Source: Planctomycetota bacterium (lineage in GTDB: Bacteria > Planctomycetota > Planctomycetia > Gemmatales > HRBIN36). From it: a DNA stretch of 64,000 bases. The stretch spans positions 342,342 through 406,341 of the forward strand of contig JACTMY010000018.1 in assembly GCA_014584395.1 (NCBI GenBank), read 5' to 3'. Numbering within the stretch: the first letter of the stretch is position 1; every line of letters starts with the position of its first letter. This document shows, one piece after another, positions 17,530 through 26,498 of the stretch. The notes beneath the pieces were generated by a model. That model made no database searches and had not been told where the DNA came from. It saw nothing but the letters and a program-made list of their open reading frames with translations. A program made the translations under genes and the position numbers.

Positions 17530-18450
17530 TTAAGGAGCGGTCGCTTCATAAGGACAGGCTGCCTGGGCTTCCGGCTTGGCAGCATCGGGCGGAAGCTCGG
17601 CCAGCCAGCCCAGTTTTTGCTGCTCCAGGGCCGTGCGCTTGGCTTGCAGCAGCGCCGCTTGTTGGTGCAGCCGCTTCTCGGCATGCTCCAGGCGAATGCG
17701 GACGAATTCCAGTTCCGAGCGATACTGTTGATGCGCCGAGACCAGATCGCCTTGCGGAACAAGCGTGCCAAACAGTTGGATGTCCTTGAGCTGATTTGGC
17801 TCCAGCCGCGATTCCATCGGGCAGGTTTCGGGAAGCGCCTTCAAGGCCGCGAACCATTGTTCCCACACTTGCTGCAGATCGATCAATTCCTTGCGCATCG
17901 TGAACAGCAAGGAGCGATCGGAGCGGGTGGCCAAAATCATGCACGCTTTCAGTTGCTTCTGACACCGCTCGACCAGGCCTTGCAGTTCCGCCACGGCCGC
18001 CGACTCGACCTGCCATTCCGGATGGCGGCGTTCGAATTCCTCCGCTCCCCCGGGAAGCCGCTTCGCAGCCCGATCTTGCAGGCCTTGTTCATACTCGCGG
18101 CGGACCTCGGGCAGCCGTTCGGTCGCCGCGCGCAAATGATCGCGCTCCTCGAAGAGGGACTTGAGCTTGCTCTTCGCCGCATCGTAAGCTTCGCGGGCGG
18201 CGACGGCCTGAGCATGCCGATCCTCGATCTCCTGCCGCGAGTAGCCGAATATCCCAAACCATCCGGGATTTTGTTCGGCTTCGACGTAGGCTTGCTCCGC
18301 TTGCTTGGCGGACCAGCGGAGCGGTTTGAGCAGCTCTTCGCCTTGCGAGCAATCTTGCTCGACCTGCCGCAGCAAGTCGGCCTTGGCTTCCAGATCGCGC
18401 AACTGCCGGGCCAGGTTTTGCAGCTTGAGATCAAGCAGGGAGTCGCTCAT
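17530..18450 (-). CDS. Coiled-coil hypothetical protein
   Basis: A 306-residue protein of unknown function, rich in Glu, Gln, Leu, Arg and Ala, with long heptad-like stretches at about residues 1-40, 75-125 and 235-285 (for example QYRSELEFVRIRLEHAEKRL). There is no signal peptide, membrane helix or catalytic motif. It sits between a propeller gene and the acid-activating ligase on the same strand with short gaps. A structural or scaffolding role is a guess. Confidence 0.75.
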   Translation of the reverse strand: MSDSLLDLKLQNLARQLRDLEAKADLLRQVEQDCSQGEELLKPLRWSAKQAEQAYVEAEQNPGWFGIFGYSRQEIEDRHAQAVAAREAYDAAKSKLKSLFEERDHLRAATERLPEVRREYEQGLQDRAAKRLPGGAEEFERRHPEWQVESAAVAELQGLVERCQKQLKACMILATRSDRSLLFTMRKELIDLQQVWEQWFAALKALPETCPMESRLEPNQLKDIQLFGTLVPQGDLVSAHQQYRSELEFVRIRLEHAEKRLHQQAALLQAKRTALEQQKLGWLAELPPDAAKPEAQAACPYEATAP

Positions 18451-18465
18451 GGCCGCCTCGCGGAA

Positions 18466-20073
18466 TCACTTTTGCTGCAGGGCGTATAGCCGATTCTTGG
18501 TCATGACGTACAACACGCCGTTGGCCGCCACCGGGGTGCTGAAGACGGCCGCCTTCATGTCATATTTGCCGAGCAGCTTCATTTCCTTGCCTTCCTGGAA
18601 GACGAGCAGATCGCCCTCCTCGGTGCCGACGTACACCTTGCCGTCCACGACGTAGCAGGAACCCCAGATGTTGGAGAGCGTGTCGTATTCCCAATGCTTC
18701 TGGCCCGTATTGGCATCGAAGCAAGCGATGAAGCCCGGCAGATTGCAGATGTAGACCAGATCGTTGCGGATGGCGCAGGTCGACAGGCTGCGGTGCCAGA
18801 TCAGTTCGCCCTGAGCATTCGACCCGCCGACGTGCCAGATGAAGCCGGCGTCCTTGTTGACGGGATGCTTGGGATCGAAATTATCCTCGCGCGGCGAAAT
18901 GTCCCCGCGCTTGGCGGGATCAATGCACCAAAGGTGGCCGACGCCGTCGCCATGCTCGGGATCCTGGCCGGTGTTGATGTAGACGCGCTGGTTGTAGACG
19001 ACGGGGGTGGAGATGATGTAGTTGCGGGTGCCCTTGCCGCCCAGCCTGTAGACGGCGGACTTGGGATTGCAATCGAAGCGCCACAATTCCTTGCCCGTCG
19101 GCGGATCGAAGGCCCGCACCCAGCCGTCGCCCCCGGCGAAGATGACCATCGGCACGCCCTGAATTTCCGCATAGGCGGGATTGGACCATTGCCCATGCAG
19201 CACGCTCGTGCCGGGCGCATTATTCGTCCAGACCGCCTGGCCCGTGTGCTTATTGACGGCGATGAAGCTCGGCGCGCGCGGCGCGGGGATGTTTTCGTGC
19301 GATTCATCGTGGCCGTTGCCCGTCAGCACGAACACCAGGTCGCCGACGATGATGGGCGAACACACGGCCAGATTATGCGGGAAGACCCCCAACTCCTTCA
19401 TCATGTCGAACTTCCAGATGATGTCGGGGTCCGTCGGATCGTTGTGCTTGGGATCCTCGATGCCCTGGCGGCCGTCGTACAAGCCCTCGGTGTCGGCACA
19501 GATGATCTCGCAGCGATTGCTGACGTAATACAGGCGGTTGCCCTCGACGTAAGGCGAAGAGCAAACCCCCTGCTCCGGCCAATCGTTGACCCGGCCCGAT
19601 TCCAACTTATCGTGCACGGCTTGCCAAAGGAACTTGCCATCCGCTTCGCGGAAGCACATGATCACGCCCTTGTCGCCTTTGTATTTTTCGTTGCGGGGCG
19701 TGTTGTTGTTGGTGCCGACGAAAATCTTGCCCGAGGCGATCACGGGATTGCCATAAGATTGGGAGCCTAGTTCCACGAACCATTTGATGTTTTCGTTGTT
19801 CTCCACGTCCACGGAAGCGGGCAAGTTCTTTTCGAATTCATTGACCATGTTGCGGCTATAGTTGCCGCCGAACATCGGCCAGGTGCGGCTGTCCAGCGTC
19901 ACGGGGCGAAGGCGATCGCTGGAGGCGAAGCGGTTTTCCCCGTTTCGGGTGGAAGTCGATCCGCGGTCTTGAGCAGGCTCCTCGGTTGGCAAGGTCAGCC
20001 AAGCCAATCCCAGGACCACGAGGCCGCCGCCCATGACCGCCAGCATTCTTTGAACCCGCGATGGTGATTGCAT
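18466..20073 (-). CDS. Exported PQQ-like beta-propeller protein
   Basis: A 535-residue protein with an N-terminal signal anchor (RMLAVMGGGLVVLGLAWLTL) and a PQQ-like propeller. Blades show NKHTGQAVWTNN, DPPTGKELWRFD, DANTGQKHWEYD and similar patterns. Its blades hold conserved phrases such as CSPIIVGDLVFVLTGNGHDE found in planctomycete proteins annotated as outer-membrane propellers. ATG 20073 is supported by AAAGGA nine bases upstream; in-frame starts further up are less likely. It follows a larger propeller gene and may form a complex with it. Confidence 0.86.
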   Translation of the reverse strand: MQSPSRVQRMLAVMGGGLVVLGLAWLTLPTEEPAQDRGSTSTRNGENRFASSDRLRPVTLDSRTWPMFGGNYSRNMVNEFEKNLPASVDVENNENIKWFVELGSQSYGNPVIASGKIFVGTNNNTPRNEKYKGDKGVIMCFREADGKFLWQAVHDKLESGRVNDWPEQGVCSSPYVEGNRLYYVSNRCEIICADTEGLYDGRQGIEDPKHNDPTDPDIIWKFDMMKELGVFPHNLAVCSPIIVGDLVFVLTGNGHDESHENIPAPRAPSFIAVNKHTGQAVWTNNAPGTSVLHGQWSNPAYAEIQGVPMVIFAGGDGWVRAFDPPTGKELWRFDCNPKSAVYRLGGKGTRNYIISTPVVYNQRVYINTGQDPEHGDGVGHLWCIDPAKRGDISPREDNFDPKHPVNKDAGFIWHVGGSNAQGELIWHRSLSTCAIRNDLVYICNLPGFIACFDANTGQKHWEYDTLSNIWGSCYVVDGKVYVGTEEGDLLVFQEGKEMKLLGKYDMKAAVFSTPVAANGVLYVMTKNRLYALQQK

Positions 20074-20126
20074 ATATCCGTCCTTTCGACAGCAAGGCGC
20101 CCGTCGTTTCATGCCGCTAGCAGAGG

Positions 20127-22439
20127 TCATTTTTTGTTGGGGATCACTTTGACATTCTGATAGAACACTTCCGCTCCCGCGCCCTTGCCATCCGCGGGAA
20201 CCCCCGTGGCATAGGCATACAAGGCGGGACTGCCATGGCGATTGGGGCACGGGTCTTCGAACTCCACCGTCCATTGGCTGGGTTCGGGCTGGCCGCGCTC
20301 CCACACTTTGCCCTGGACCTTGGCCTTGTCGCCTTCCTGGGTCACATGGAGCTTGAACGTGTACCAGGCGCCGGCTCGCCAGGCAAAGTCGATGGTCTTG
20401 TCGATCCGCCGATTGGCTTCCCAGGACCGGAGCCAGAGTTTCTGCTTGCCGCCGTCCAGGCACAACACGTAACGGCAATTGACGATGCCCATGTCGGGCA
20501 GGAAGGTGGCATTCGGCTCCTTGCGCTCCGAGCCCATGAGGTCGCCCTGGATCGTGTACTCCGCGGCGTCGGGCTGCGTAATGTAAGCGAAAGCGCGGCA
20601 CAAGAGCGGGTTGGGATTATTGGCCAGCTTTTTCAACGCCTGGCCGCCTTCCGGCAACGCCACGACCTGGAACTTGCCGGCCAGGTTGATCCAGCCGGTG
20701 GGGATGCGGCCCAGTTCGATTTGACTGAAATCCTGCTCATAGGGCAGCGTCGGAGCGACGCGGACGCGGGCCTTGGCGGCGAATTGCCGATCGCCCATCT
20801 TGATTTGGGCGAGCACGACACCGCTCTGTGCGGCCACGTCCGCGGGCACGTGCAGCTCCCCCTGCTCATTGATCGCGCCCTTGAGGGCGGGGATCGGAGC
20901 CATGTTGGGCGGCGACCCGGGCGGCGGAGGCGTCGTCGGCAACGACCAGGAAACCTGAAAGGTTCCCGCGACTCCCGGAATCTTGTACCCTTGCGCGTTG
21001 TAGATGGCCACCTGGAAGGTCTGCTTGGCGCCGGGATGCAGCGTGACGTCCACGGGTTCGACCATGGCCAGGTGCGGCGTCGAATCGCCCAGGTCCACCT
21101 TCGGTTGCGGTGAAATGGGCGACACGCCCGCCTTGGGTTGTTTGTTCGCGTCCACCAGACAATAAATCTCGTCGGCGGTGGTCAGATAAACCCGCCCCTC
21201 CGCGACGGCGGGACTGCCATTGCATTCGATCACCAAACCATCGGGCCGCGTGAAGCGCACGGAATGGATCGTCTCGCATTTCGCGTCGCCGGGTTTGAGA
21301 ATATGCCAGCGCGCGCCCACTTCGCACACGTAAATTTTGCCATCGGCCCACACCGGCGACCCCTTGGCGGATCGGCCGTATTTGTGCTCCCACAGCGTCT
21401 TGCCCGTGGCGGCGTCCAGGCAAAACATCTTCGCGCCGTTATCGCACAGATACAGCCGGCCATCATGGAGCAAGGGCGAAGCGTAGCCGACGAGCAAGCC
21501 GGTGCGTTCCCAGACCACGGCAGGTTTGCCGTCCGTGATTTTCTTGGCATCCAGGCACACGGCCAGCCCCTGGACGTTGCCCGTCATGTTCTCTTCGCTG
21601 TGGCAAATGTAGACCCAGCCCTTGGCCTCATCGACGACGGGCGAGACGTTGACGCCGCGTTTGGTCAGGGGATAGCTCCAAACCTTTTCCCCCGTGTTGC
21701 GCTTGATGGCGTGGACAAACCCGTCGGCGCCGCCGCAGATGATGAGCCGTTCGTTGTTGATGGTGTGGGCCACGGGAACGGAGTAGATGGTGTCCAGCGG
21801 CGGGCCGCCCGGCTGCGACCACCAGATGATTTCGCCGGTCTTCTTGTCCATGGCCAGGAAGCGATGCCCGCCGCGGCCGTGATCGCCCCAACTGGCGTTG
21901 AGCATGTTCATGATGACGTAGGGGCCGTCCACAATGGGCGACGTGATGCGGCCGCCATAACCGCTGACGCGGCCATACTCTTCCGTCAAGGACTTTTGCC
22001 AGAGCACTTTGCCGTCGGGATCGAAACAGAAAAACAACCCCTGCACGCCATGGGCGTAGAGGTTGCCCGTTTCCGAATCGGCGGCCATGTTGGCCCAGCC
22101 CACGCGATTGGTCACGATGTCGGCCAGGAAGACGTTGAAGCGATGCTGCCACAGCAGCTTGCCGGTCTTGGCGTCGAAGCACGTCACGGCTTCCTGCTCC
22201 ATGACGCCCTCGCCGACGCTGCCGATGATGTAGACCCGGCCGCGCGAAACGATGGGCGTCGACCGGCAGCCAAAGGGCTGCTTCCACGCCACGTTCGTGC
22301 CGGCGACGGCGAACTGTTCGGGCAACCCGGTGTCGTGGCTGGCCCCCGTTTGCATCGGGCCGCGCCAGTGAAGCCAATCCTCGGCCTGGGCTAAGAGCAG
22401 GGGACAAAGCAACAACCAACTAGCCAGGATGGGTTTCAT
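20127..22439 (-). CDS. Secreted PQQ-like propeller with C-terminal beta-sandwich domain
   Basis: A 770-residue protein. A signal peptide (MKPILASWLLLCPLLLAQA) is followed by a PQQ-like propeller to about residue 450 (AMDKKTGEIIWWS, CLDAATGKTLWEH), a middle region beginning DVTLHPGAKQTFQVAIYNAQ that looks like an Ig-like domain, and a C-terminal part (from about residue 590, PYEQDFSQIELGRIPTGW) like the jelly-roll laminin-G or 3-keto-disaccharide-hydrolase folds. No catalytic residues are obvious. A binding or processing role outside the cytoplasm is likely, perhaps on glycans, but this is inference. Confidence 0.86.
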   Translation of the reverse strand: MKPILASWLLLCPLLLAQAEDWLHWRGPMQTGASHDTGLPEQFAVAGTNVAWKQPFGCRSTPIVSRGRVYIIGSVGEGVMEQEAVTCFDAKTGKLLWQHRFNVFLADIVTNRVGWANMAADSETGNLYAHGVQGLFFCFDPDGKVLWQKSLTEEYGRVSGYGGRITSPIVDGPYVIMNMLNASWGDHGRGGHRFLAMDKKTGEIIWWSQPGGPPLDTIYSVPVAHTINNERLIICGGADGFVHAIKRNTGEKVWSYPLTKRGVNVSPVVDEAKGWVYICHSEENMTGNVQGLAVCLDAKKITDGKPAVVWERTGLLVGYASPLLHDGRLYLCDNGAKMFCLDAATGKTLWEHKYGRSAKGSPVWADGKIYVCEVGARWHILKPGDAKCETIHSVRFTRPDGLVIECNGSPAVAEGRVYLTTADEIYCLVDANKQPKAGVSPISPQPKVDLGDSTPHLAMVEPVDVTLHPGAKQTFQVAIYNAQGYKIPGVAGTFQVSWSLPTTPPPPGSPPNMAPIPALKGAINEQGELHVPADVAAQSGVVLAQIKMGDRQFAAKARVRVAPTLPYEQDFSQIELGRIPTGWINLAGKFQVVALPEGGQALKKLANNPNPLLCRAFAYITQPDAAEYTIQGDLMGSERKEPNATFLPDMGIVNCRYVLCLDGGKQKLWLRSWEANRRIDKTIDFAWRAGAWYTFKLHVTQEGDKAKVQGKVWERGQPEPSQWTVEFEDPCPNRHGSPALYAYATGVPADGKGAGAEVFYQNVKVIPNKK

Positions 22440-22518
22440 GTTCGTGATCCAATGGCAAGCCAAGGGGATGAGGGAAGGACCGTCTCATGCAGTTCGGCAG
22501 CGGTTTTCGCCGTCATTG

Positions 22519-22545
22519 ATTTTACACGTTAACGAACTGGGTCAA
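22519..22545 (-). promoter_or_regulatory. Possible promoter for the propeller genes
   Basis: On the minus strand, TTGACC (22540-22545) is followed after 15 bases by TAAAAT (22519-22524), upstream of the secreted propeller gene starting at 22439. The spacer is shorter than ideal and the -35 overlaps the stop of the ligase gene, so this is tentative. Confidence 0.3.
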
Positions 22546-23786
22546 CTATCTGAAATTCTACGAATCCAGCGCTGGGACTTCATCTCTGATTTGGGCAATG
22601 TTCCCTGAGCGACGCGGGTCACGCGCGGCCGAAAGTGATACGCATGGCGAACGGCCTCGGCGAGTTCGCGCTCTACGTCCCCTGCCGCGCGGGTTTCCAT
22701 TTCGATGGCCAAGTCCGTCATGCCTGCGGCTTCGGTCACGATGACGCGGTAATCGTCGATGGCCGGGAATTGCTGCACGATGGCCTCGATCATGCTGGGG
22801 TAGACGTTATTGCCGCGGATCAAAACCAGATCGTCCGTTCGTCCCAGAATGCCGCCGCGGACGCGCGGCCACCGCCGTCCGCAGGGACAAGGCTCGGAGT
22901 CGAGCACGACGCGGTCGCCAGTTCGATAGCGCAGCAAGGGGCTGCCCCATCGGCCCAAGTTGGTGATGATCAATTCGCCTTCCTGTCCGCTGGCGGCGGG
23001 TTCGAGCGTGGCCGGATCGATGACTTCGACGATGCACTCGCTGCCCAGCAAATGGAACCCGCCGGGGTTGGCCTGGCATTCCATCCCCAAGGGCCCGATC
23101 TCCGTCATCCCATAGTGATCGAAGACCCTGGCTCCCCAGCCCTCTTCAAGCCGCCGCCGCATGCTCGGGATCGACGCCCCCGGCTCCCCGGCCAGGATGA
23201 GGGCGCGGACTTGCCCCTGGGAGCGGTCGATGCCCTCGGCCCGCGCCGTCTCCAACAAGCGCCAGGCATACGTCGGCGTGCAGCAGAGGACGGTCATTTG
23301 CAGGTCGAGGATCATGCGCCACCGTGCCACGCTGGTCATGCCGCCGCCGGGCACGCAAAACCACCCCTGCTGCTGAGCGCCTTCGAACGCCGTCCAAAAA
23401 CCCAGGAACGGCCCGAAGGAAAAGGGGAAAAACAAGCGATCCCGGTGCGTCACCCCGGCCATGTCGAAGATGATCCGCCAACAGTGCAACATCCACAGCC
23501 AGCTCTCCCGCGTATCCAGCCACCGCAGCGGCTGGCCCCGCGAGCCGGACGTTTGATGCATCCGGACGTACTGCGTGATGGGCAGGGAATGGAGCGTGCC
23601 GAAGGGCGGCGCCTGGCTTTGATCCTCGAGCAATTCCTCCTTGGTCGTAAAGGGCAGGTTGCGCCAGCGAGCGCCGTCCCGAGGCCAGGCTTGCAGTTTT
23701 CGTTGATAAAAGCGATTCCGCGAACGGAGCCGCGCTACGAAAGCATGGGTCCACGCTTCATCAGGCAAGGGGATCGGCAGCGACAT
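22542..23786 (-). CDS. Phenylacetate-CoA ligase-like AMP-forming enzyme
   Basis: A 414-residue PaaK-type adenylate-forming ligase, complete in both parts. Motifs are HQTSGSRGQPLRW (phosphate loop), DHYGMTEIGPLG (adenine-binding region), YRTGDRV, a Cys-rich PCPCGRRW and the hinge/C-terminal block GRTDDLVLIRGNNVYPS, which is nearly standard for PaaK. The substrate acid is unknown; no phenylacetate degradation genes are nearby. It lies upstream of the propeller genes and on the same strand as the shorter ligase at 16369-17451, so the block holds two related activators. Confidence 0.88.
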   Translation of the reverse strand: MSLPIPLPDEAWTHAFVARLRSRNRFYQRKLQAWPRDGARWRNLPFTTKEELLEDQSQAPPFGTLHSLPITQYVRMHQTSGSRGQPLRWLDTRESWLWMLHCWRIIFDMAGVTHRDRLFFPFSFGPFLGFWTAFEGAQQQGWFCVPGGGMTSVARWRMILDLQMTVLCCTPTYAWRLLETARAEGIDRSQGQVRALILAGEPGASIPSMRRRLEEGWGARVFDHYGMTEIGPLGMECQANPGGFHLLGSECIVEVIDPATLEPAASGQEGELIITNLGRWGSPLLRYRTGDRVVLDSEPCPCGRRWPRVRGGILGRTDDLVLIRGNNVYPSMIEAIVQQFPAIDDYRVIVTEAAGMTDLAIEMETRAAGDVERELAEAVRHAYHFRPRVTRVAQGTLPKSEMKSQRWIRRISDS

Positions 23787-23901
23787 CGATGGCTCCAGGT
23801 TCTAGTGCTCGGCGTTCGCGGCGGGCCGGAGTTGATGATTGATCCCAACCCCGCCGACCGGTATCATCGTCGCCAATGCCCCTCGGTTCAAGGAACGGCG
23901 C

Positions 23902-24759
23902 ATGGCTTCCGTGATTCGACTGCTTCAGCTTACCATCCGTTATCGCCAATTCACGGCCGTGGATCAACTCTCCTTGGAGGTCAACCGGGGCGAAGTGTTC
24001 GGATTGCTCGGCCCCAATGGCGCGGGCAAGACCACCGTCTTCCTCTGCTTGACCCGGCAAGTCGCCATCAGCGGCGGCGCCGTGGAGATCCTGGGGCACG
24101 ACTTACATCGCGACTTCGACCAGCTCAAGGCCCGCTTTGGCTATGTCCCCGACACGGAAAACCACTTCGAGGAGTTCACCGCCGGGCAAAACCTGTCCCT
24201 CTTCGCCCGGCTCTATGACATTCCCGAGCGGCGCATCGATGAATGCTTGGAGAAGGTGGAATTGCTGCGCGAAAAAAACCTGCCCGTGCGCGCCTACTCC
24301 AAGGGCATGAAGAAGAAACTGCTCCTGGCGCGCGAGCTCCTCCACGAGCCGGAGATTCTGTTTCTCGACGAACCGACCGCCAACCTGGACGTGCACTCGA
24401 CGGAGCGGATACGCCGCATCATTCAGGAATTGGCCCGCACCGGCACGACGATCTTTTTGACGACGCACAACATGGGGGAAGTGGAGCAAGTCTGCGATCG
24501 CGTGGCCATCATCAATCACGGCCGCCTGGTCGACCTCGATTCCCCGATCGCCTTCAAGTCCCGCAACACCGAGCGGATGGTGGACGTCGTCCTGGAGCGC
24601 GACGGCCACCACGAAAAACTGGCCATCGACCTCGCCGACGACGCCTCGCGCCGCCGCCTGGCCCAGATCATGGAATCGGAAATCCCCGTGACCCTGCACA
24701 CCCGCGAGTTCAATTTTTACCAAGCCTTCCTGAAGCTGACCGGGGAGGAATACAACTAA
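23902..24759 (+). CDS. ABC transporter ATP-binding protein
   Basis: A 285-residue ABC ATPase of the export/ABC-2 type. Walker A is GPNGAGKT, the signature region is YSKGMKKKLLLARELL (a degenerate LSGGQ, common in this class), Walker B is ILFLDEPTANLD and the switch His is in LTTHNMGEVEQ. A C-terminal extension follows the nucleotide-binding domain. ATG 23902 has AAGGAA upstream and replaces an in-frame start at 23839. The stop abuts the permease start (TAAATG), so the two are co-translated. Substrate unknown. Confidence 0.93.
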   Translation: MASVIRLLQLTIRYRQFTAVDQLSLEVNRGEVFGLLGPNGAGKTTVFLCLTRQVAISGGAVEILGHDLHRDFDQLKARFGYVPDTENHFEEFTAGQNLSLFARLYDIPERRIDECLEKVELLREKNLPVRAYSKGMKKKLLLARELLHEPEILFLDEPTANLDVHSTERIRRIIQELARTGTTIFLTTHNMGEVEQVCDRVAIINHGRLVDLDSPIAFKSRNTERMVDVVLERDGHHEKLAIDLADDASRRRLAQIMESEIPVTLHTREFNFYQAFLKLTGEEYN

Positions 24760-25914
24760 ATGCTCCGCCGCCGCATCATCGAAACGCTGCTCTGGAAAGA
24801 AGTCCTGCGTTTCCGGTATAACTGGGGACTGCTCGTGATGATCGGCGCGGTGCTGGCCCTGTCCGCTCTGCTCTCCATCAGCGCCCGCCTGGGACAACTT
24901 CCCGGGCAAGCCTCCCGCTTCATCAGCCGCTGCCTGGTGCTCTATGATGAGAACCATCCCCATGCCGTGCGCTGGGCGCAGTTCCTGGAGCAACATCCGC
25001 CCGAGGAGGCCTTTGCCAGCCAATATCAGCTTGGCCCCATTGAGGTCCGGACCAAGCAAGCCGTCTGGAACGCCAATCGGCAACGCTACAACCTGCCCGG
25101 CGGAACGCTCGCCATCGAATTGCAACCCCCCGGCAGCGGCGCCAAGAACGACCCCTGGCGCTATCGGCTCATCTTCCCGCAATTAGCCCTGAGCGAGGTC
25201 CTGCCCTATCGCTACTGGTTCGCACAGACGACGCAGTCCTTTCTGGGCAACAATCAGTTGCGCTTGGATGAGGACTGGGGCGAGCCGCGCAATCCCGAGC
25301 ACATCTCCGCCTCCGAGGATCGGGTTCCCATTCTGGTGACCGGGCTGGTCATCTTCGCCTTCTACCTCATGTCGTTCAATCTGTACATCACCTCGACCGG
25401 CGAGGAGCGGGAGAAGCGCGTGCTCCTGGCCCTCATGCTCACCCCCGCCACGCCCGGCGAGATCATCGGCACGAAGGTCATTTTCTATGCCCTGGGCAGC
25501 TTGATGGTTTCCCTGGCCGTCGTGGCCATGTATCAGCCCGCGCTCTTGCTCAAGCCCCTGCTCTGGAGCGCCATCTTGAGCGGCTCCATCTGCTACATTT
25601 CCATCGGCACCGTGGCCCTGTGCTGGGTCCGCCGGCAAACGACGATCAACACCATCTCCATGATCTACCTGATCTTCACGGCCCTGATCATGTTCATGGG
25701 CACGTTCCTGGTGCCCTTCTACTTCATGCGTTTCGCCTTGATTGAGAACTACACGTTTCGGCACATCGCCGACCTGATCGCGGGGAAGCAAACCTTGCCC
25801 TGGTGGATGGATCAAACGGCCATGTGGTCGATCACCTTCATTTGGGTCGTCGCCGCGACGAGGCTGTTCCGGCAGCGCGGCGCCAGCATCAGCGTGACCT
25901 CGCGCTCCAGTTGA
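24760..25914 (+). CDS. ABC-2 type transporter permease
   Basis: A 384-residue permease. It has an N-terminal helix (WGLLVMIGAVLALSALLSIS), a large extracytoplasmic part (about residues 50-185), then several helices from about 190 onward (VTGLVIFAFYLMSFNLYIT, FYALGSLMVSLAVVAMYQ), the NatB/ABC-2 layout with a big loop between helices one and two. The block GEEREKRVLLALMLTPATPGEIIGTKV is typical for this family. It forms a two-gene exporter with the ATPase directly upstream; the cargo is unknown. Confidence 0.9.
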   Translation: MLRRRIIETLLWKEVLRFRYNWGLLVMIGAVLALSALLSISARLGQLPGQASRFISRCLVLYDENHPHAVRWAQFLEQHPPEEAFASQYQLGPIEVRTKQAVWNANRQRYNLPGGTLAIELQPPGSGAKNDPWRYRLIFPQLALSEVLPYRYWFAQTTQSFLGNNQLRLDEDWGEPRNPEHISASEDRVPILVTGLVIFAFYLMSFNLYITSTGEEREKRVLLALMLTPATPGEIIGTKVIFYALGSLMVSLAVVAMYQPALLLKPLLWSAILSGSICYISIGTVALCWVRRQTTINTISMIYLIFTALIMFMGTFLVPFYFMRFALIENYTFRHIADLIAGKQTLPWWMDQTAMWSITFIWVVAATRLFRQRGASISVTSRSS

Positions 25915-25970
25915 GCGAAGTCATGTTGAGCGTGGTCATGCCCGAGCGAAGTTGAGACAGACGCATCGAT

Positions 25971-26276
25971 TTAGAAGCGAATCAGCGGCGAAGGCGGCGG
26001 CGGTTCCGGCGAAGGCAAGGCCGGACCGGGGGGCGGCCCCATCATGGGCGCCGAAGCTGCGCCGGGATCGGGCGGCAATGCAGGAGGCATTCCTCCAGGC
26101 GGCGCCGCAGGGGTGGGCATGACCGTCGGCGGTGGATCGCACACGCCGCCGCGCGTCCGACTGCCCGCAGCCGGATTGGGATCAATCTTGGCGGGGAAAA
26201 AATGGTCCATGAAATCCGCGATCGGAGCGGTGCTGCAACCGGTCAAGAAAAGCAACAGCCCCAAGGCCCGCCACAT
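25971..26276 (-). CDS. Proline-rich lipoprotein
   Basis: A 101-residue protein with a lipoprotein signal (MWRALGLLLFLTGCS, lipobox LTGC) and a mature part of low complexity, rich in Pro, Gly, Ala and Met (many PP, PPG and MPP runs). Such tails are often flexible spacers in the cell envelope. I do not recognise a domain. ATG 26276 is chosen because the signal starts there; an in-frame start at 26294 is possible. The 222 bases upstream hold nothing I can support. Confidence 0.65.
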   Translation of the reverse strand: MWRALGLLLFLTGCSTAPIADFMDHFFPAKIDPNPAAGSRTRGGVCDPPPTVMPTPAAPPGGMPPALPPDPGAASAPMMGPPPGPALPSPEPPPPSPLIRF

Positions 26277-26498
26277 AGCCAATCCCCTAAACAACGGCCA
26301 GATCGATGGTTACGTTCATGATCGGCTTTAAACCATGATCCAAGCGGCGGCGATACCATGATTCGCCTTGATTGTCCAGTGGGAATTGAGCCAATGCAGC
26401 GCGGTGAACACTTCTGCAAATGGGGATGTCTCCGCACGATCGTAATTGGCCATCCGCGTCAAGGGGGTGGTGCTGGGGACCTTCCCTGAGCATTACTT

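Noticed and set aside
18466..22439. True PQQ-dependent dehydrogenases
   Set aside because: The blades match PQQ-like repeats, but I see no adjacent-cysteine pair or catalytic Asp/Glu set of quinoprotein dehydrogenases; propeller binding proteins are more likely.
24103..25182. Antisense frame of 359 residues opposite the ABC exporter genes
   Set aside because: The ABC ATPase and permease on the plus strand are unambiguous; the antisense translation lacks any domain.
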